A stretch of DNA of 64,000 bases from SHVZ01 sp041906305 (lineage in GTDB: Bacteria; Pseudomonadota; Alphaproteobacteria; SHVZ01). Both the position numbers and the translations under genes were made by a program. Positions 61,542-64,000 of the stretch are shown one piece after another. The notes under the pieces were generated by a model. The model searched no databases. It had not been told where the DNA came from and saw only the letters and a program-made list of their open reading frames with translations. Position 1 is the stretch's first letter. Every line of letters starts with the position of its first letter. Location: positions 248,001 through 312,000 of the forward strand of contig JAYRJL010000002.1 of NCBI GenBank assembly GCA_041906305.1. The letters run 5' to 3'.

Positions 61542-62116
61542 TGTCGGCCGTCGCCGCCATTGGCGATGTTGATCGCCCGGGCGAGGGACCGCTTGTACCT
61601 GTCCTCGGCCCCCTGCGGCCCCTTGGCGACCGCGGCGATCAGCACGGCGGCGGCCACGGCGTTGGGGGCGAGGGCCGGATCGGGCAACACGTCCGGATTG
61701 CCGGGAGGCGCCATGCTGCCGCCGCTCCAGAAGGCGCCGAGGGCGACGTAGCCGGTCGGGATGTCGAAGCCGAGCGGCTCGGCCTTGGCGAAAACCGCCC
61801 GGCGATTCGCATCGACCGGCTTGTAGACCCAGGCCTCGACCGCCTCCAGGACCGGCCCCTCCTTGGCCACCTGCTCGCCCGCCAGCGAGTCGCGGACCGC
61901 GAGGCACGCCCACCAGACCGCTTCTCGGATCGGCAGCGCAAAAGCCAGGAAGCGGATGGCGTCGGGATACTGACCGGCGGCGATCGCCGCCTCGACGAAG
62001 CGCGCCGGGGTCATGCCGGGCTGCGCCAGCTTCATCCCCTCCTCCGTCGGCTCGCACCTGGCGAGGATGTCGGAGGCGAGCGCGACCGCGACCTTCTGCA
62101 GGGCTGGGACCTTCAT
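61535..62116 (-). CDS. T6SS-locus protein of unknown function between vgrG and tssB
   Basis: A 193-aa soluble protein starting MKVPALQKVAVALASDI. Characteristic text is YPDAIRFLAFALPIREAVWWACLAVRD and DANRRAVFAKAEPLGFDIPTGYVALGAFWSGGSM. It has no signal peptide or membrane helix. It resembles a family I have seen only as a T6SS-linked domain of unknown function (possibly DUF6931, from memory). It lies 7 bp after vgrG, a position often used by VgrG/PAAR-loading adaptors, so an adaptor role is possible but unproven. Confidence 0.85.
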   Translation of the reverse strand: MKVPALQKVAVALASDILARCEPTEEGMKLAQPGMTPARFVEAAIAAGQYPDAIRFLAFALPIREAVWWACLAVRDSLAGEQVAKEGPVLEAVEAWVYKPVDANRRAVFAKAEPLGFDIPTGYVALGAFWSGGSMAPPGNPDVLPDPALAPNAVAAAVLIAAVAKGPQGAEDRYKRSLARAINIANGGDGRQV

Positions 62117-62123
62117 CGGCGCC

Positions 62124-64000
62124 TCAATTGATCATCACCATGCCGCCCTTGATCGTCACCATGCCCCCGCCTTCCAGCTTGGTCATGTTGCCCTTGATCT
62201 CGGCCGCCATGCTCGCCGTCGCCTTCACCGCGGTGCCCTTGATGGTGACACCCGAGGTATCGATCTTGATGCTGTTGGCCCCGACCTTGAGCTCGATCGA
62301 GGTGCCGGCCTCGATCGTGACCTTGCCGGCAGCGGCCTTCACCGAGACGTCGCCCTGGGTCACGGTCAGGGTATCGTTCCCCTTGTCGACCTTGACCGTG
62401 CGGTTGCCGGCCTTGACCGTCAGAGAGTCGTTGCCCTTCGTCACCTCGACCGTGTGATCGCCGTCGACGGTCAGCTCGCGCTTGCCCTTGGCGACGGCGA
62501 TGGTCTGGTCGCCCTTGGATATCGTGACCGACTGGCCGCCCTCGGCGACGTCGATCGACTGATCGCCCTTCGAGACGGTCAGGCTGTGCCCGCCCTTCTC
62601 GATCGTCATAGCCCAGTCGCCCTCGCTGACCGTCTCGGTGACGTTTCCCTTGGTGGTGAGGGTGCGCGTGCCGGTGACCTCGAGCACGTCGTCGTTGACG
62701 ACGACGCGCTTGAAGTCCTTCTGGGCGTGGACGAAGACCTCTTCCGAGCCTTTCTTGTCCTCGAAGCGGAGCTCGTTGAACATCGTCGCGTCGCCCTGGG
62801 GTGAGCTGCGCGTCTTGATGCCGCTCTTGGTGCGGTCCGCCGGCAGGTCGTAGGGCGGCATGTTGGTGGTGTTGGTGAGGCAGGCGACGACCACCGGGTG
62901 ATCGGGATCGCCGTTGAGGAAGTCGACCAGGACCTCCATGCCGACGCGAGGGATCGCGTAGATGCCCCATTTGGCGCCGGCCATCGGCTGCGCCAGGCGC
63001 ACCCAGCAGAAGGCCGTGTCGTCCCTCTTGCCGAGACGGTCCCAGTGGAACTGGACGCGGATCCGCCCGTACTTGTCGCAGTGGATCTCCTCGCCCGAGG
63101 GACCGACCACGACCGCGGTCTGCGGCCCGCCCATCTTCGGCCGCGGCGTGGTGCGCGGCGGCAGGTACAGCACCGAGTCCGGGATGCAGGTGAAGACGTT
63201 GCGGTAACGGGCGTGCTCGATCGGATCGCGGCTGAAATGGCTCGGATCGACCGCGTCGTGCTCGACCTCGGTCACGACAAAGGACTTGCCCGCCTCGGCC
63301 GCGACCGGATGGCGGCCGAGCTTGAACTTGGCGCCCGGGGTGAATCCCCGGACCGCGCCGGACCCGGCGATCTCGGCCCAGCCGGCCTCGTCCTCCTGCA
63401 TGTGCAGCTTTGCCGCCGCGGTGCCGTCGGCCTTGACCGTGTAGTCGCCCGGATACTCGAAGCGCTCCCAGGTCTTGAAGCTGGAGACGGTCAGGACCGT
63501 GGTCTCGGTCACGGTGAGGTCGGCCGTCGGGTTCTCGAAGTCGTAGTCGCGGAGCGACCACTTGCCGGAGACGAAACTGCGCGCGTCCCGCCACTCGTTG
63601 ACGTTCTCCGACGACGGATCGTCGCCGGACCGGAACGTCACCTCGGCATCGACGCAGTCGGCCCAGGCCGTGGTCGCGTTGCCGAGCACCATCGTCGTCG
63701 CACTCGCCGCCTGCTCGAAATAGTAGAAGACGCCCATCGACTCGAGCAGACGCGAGACGAAGTCGAAATCGGTCTCGTTGAACTGCACGATGCAGTCGCG
63801 CTTCGGGAAGCTGCCGCTGGTCTTCTTCTTGTAGGTGGTGATCCCGCCTTCCTTGAGCACCGCCTCGACCACGTCCATCGCGGTCTGGCTCTGGAAGACG
63901 CGGGCATCCGACGTTCGGGTCAGCAGCCAGAGCGGCGGCACCAGCTCGACCTGGTAGGCGCGATGGGTCGTCGAGACCATCGGCCCGGCCGAGATCGAGC
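62124..64000 (-). CDS. vgrG: Type VI secretion spike protein VgrG, N-terminus beyond the window
   Basis: The frame stays open to the window edge (in-frame residues SISAGP precede the first ATG at 63980), so the N-terminal about 100 residues are missing. Visible parts: the gp27-like domain (YQVELVPPLWLLTRTSD, KRDCIVQFNETDFDFVSRLLE), the gp5-like OB fold (VGPSGEEIHCDKYGRIRVQFHWD, AFCWVRLAQPMAGAKWG, AIPRVGMEVLVDFLNGDPD) and a beta-helix needle of 9-residue repeats (62328-62621). The chain ends GGMVMIN without a fused effector domain. It trimerises at the tip of the Hcp tube under PAAR. Confidence 0.95.
   Translation of the reverse strand, partial: SISAGPMVSTTHRAYQVELVPPLWLLTRTSDARVFQSQTAMDVVEAVLKEGGITTYKKKTSGSFPKRDCIVQFNETDFDFVSRLLESMGVFYYFEQAASATTMVLGNATTAWADCVDAEVTFRSGDDPSSENVNEWRDARSFVSGKWSLRDYDFENPTADLTVTETTVLTVSSFKTWERFEYPGDYTVKADGTAAAKLHMQEDEAGWAEIAGSGAVRGFTPGAKFKLGRHPVAAEAGKSFVVTEVEHDAVDPSHFSRDPIEHARYRNVFTCIPDSVLYLPPRTTPRPKMGGPQTAVVVGPSGEEIHCDKYGRIRVQFHWDRLGKRDDTAFCWVRLAQPMAGAKWGIYAIPRVGMEVLVDFLNGDPDHPVVVACLTNTTNMPPYDLPADRTKSGIKTRSSPQGDATMFNELRFEDKKGSEEVFVHAQKDFKRVVVNDDVLEVTGTRTLTTKGNVTETVSEGDWAMTIEKGGHSLTVSKGDQSIDVAEGGQSVTISKGDQTIAVAKGKRELTVDGDHTVEVTKGNDSLTVKAGNRTVKVDKGNDTLTVTQGDVSVKAAAGKVTIEAGTSIELKVGANSIKIDTSGVTIKGTAVKATASMAAEIKGNMTKLEGGGMVTIKGGMVMIN
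62328..62621 (-). repeat. About eleven 27-bp units encoding the VgrG needle repeat
   Basis: The encoded protein repeats a 9-residue pattern G-x-x-S/T-hydrophobic-x-V-x-K: GDWAMTIEK, GGHSLTVSK, GDQSIDVAE, GGQSVTISK, GDQTIAVAK and so on, with one 8-residue unit (DHTVEVTK). This builds the triple-stranded beta-helix of the spike. DNA units have diverged, so it is an old repeat. Confidence 0.85.

Noticed and set aside
62328..62621. Regular spaced repeats considered as a CRISPR array
   Set aside because: The units are contiguous, diverged at DNA level and lie in frame within vgrG; they encode the needle repeat.

Overview
The window is GC-rich, densely packed DNA in which most genes are joined by ATGA, GTGA or TTGA stop/start overlaps. 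The gene content (peptide, TRAP and sugar uptake systems, a betIBA operon, an imp-type type VI secretion locus) points to an environmental alphaproteobacterium, perhaps of the Rhodospirillales/Hyphomicrobiales type. That placement is inference. No mobile element, integrase, CRISPR array or rRNA was seen.

Layout. (1) 1-6420, minus strand: a peptide/nickel-type ABC importer (binding protein, two permeases, two ATPases) followed by an unrecognised gene cut by the window edge. (2) 6595-6684: tRNA-Ser(UGA). (3) 6786-18124, plus strand: a GntR regulator and a tightly coupled catabolic operon with an SDR, a 2-oxoacid dehydrogenase of unusual architecture (E1alpha, E1beta and lipoyl domain fused in one chain, with an E2 that lacks a lipoyl domain), two D-2-hydroxyacid dehydrogenases, a TRAP transporter and a D-galactonate-dehydratase-like enolase. 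It probably imports and oxidises a sugar acid or hydroxy acid. (4) 18.1-20.2 kb: a hairpin-rich non-coding stretch, a 59-codon gene, phosphonopyruvate hydrolase and a peptide deformylase. (5) 20.3-24.7 kb: LacI regulator, Gfo/Idh oxidoreductase, second LacI regulator and a rhamnonate-dehydratase-like enolase. (6) 24.7-29.3 kb: a HAD phosphatase divergent from betIBA, which converts choline to glycine betaine. (7) 29.3-34.6 kb, minus strand: a PilZ protein, then a sugar ABC importer without its ATPase, a class III aminotransferase and a rhamnose-mutarotase-like protein. The operator-like palindrome in front of this importer nearly repeats the one in front of the Gfo/Idh gene, so regions 5 and 7 look like one regulon. 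(8) 34.7-35.4 kb: an anti-sigma-type kinase and STAS antagonist pair.

(9) 35.6-64.0 kb: a type VI secretion locus. On the plus strand are an unknown helical protein, tssJ and tssA. On the minus strand, in transcription order, are vgrG (cut by the window edge), a small unknown gene, tssB, tssC, impD (a second TssC), tagJ, tssE, tssF, tssG, a methyltransferase, ppkA, PAAR, a second methyltransferase, an FHA protein, tssK, tssL (OmpA fused), a short second TssM, full-length tssM, tagF and pppA. The kinase, FHA protein, phosphatase and TagF form the known post-translational control module. Hcp and ClpV are not in the window.

The points most worth pursuing are the domain-shuffled 2-oxoacid dehydrogenase, the two methyltransferases and the paralogous short TssM inside the T6SS locus, and the shared LacI-type operator.
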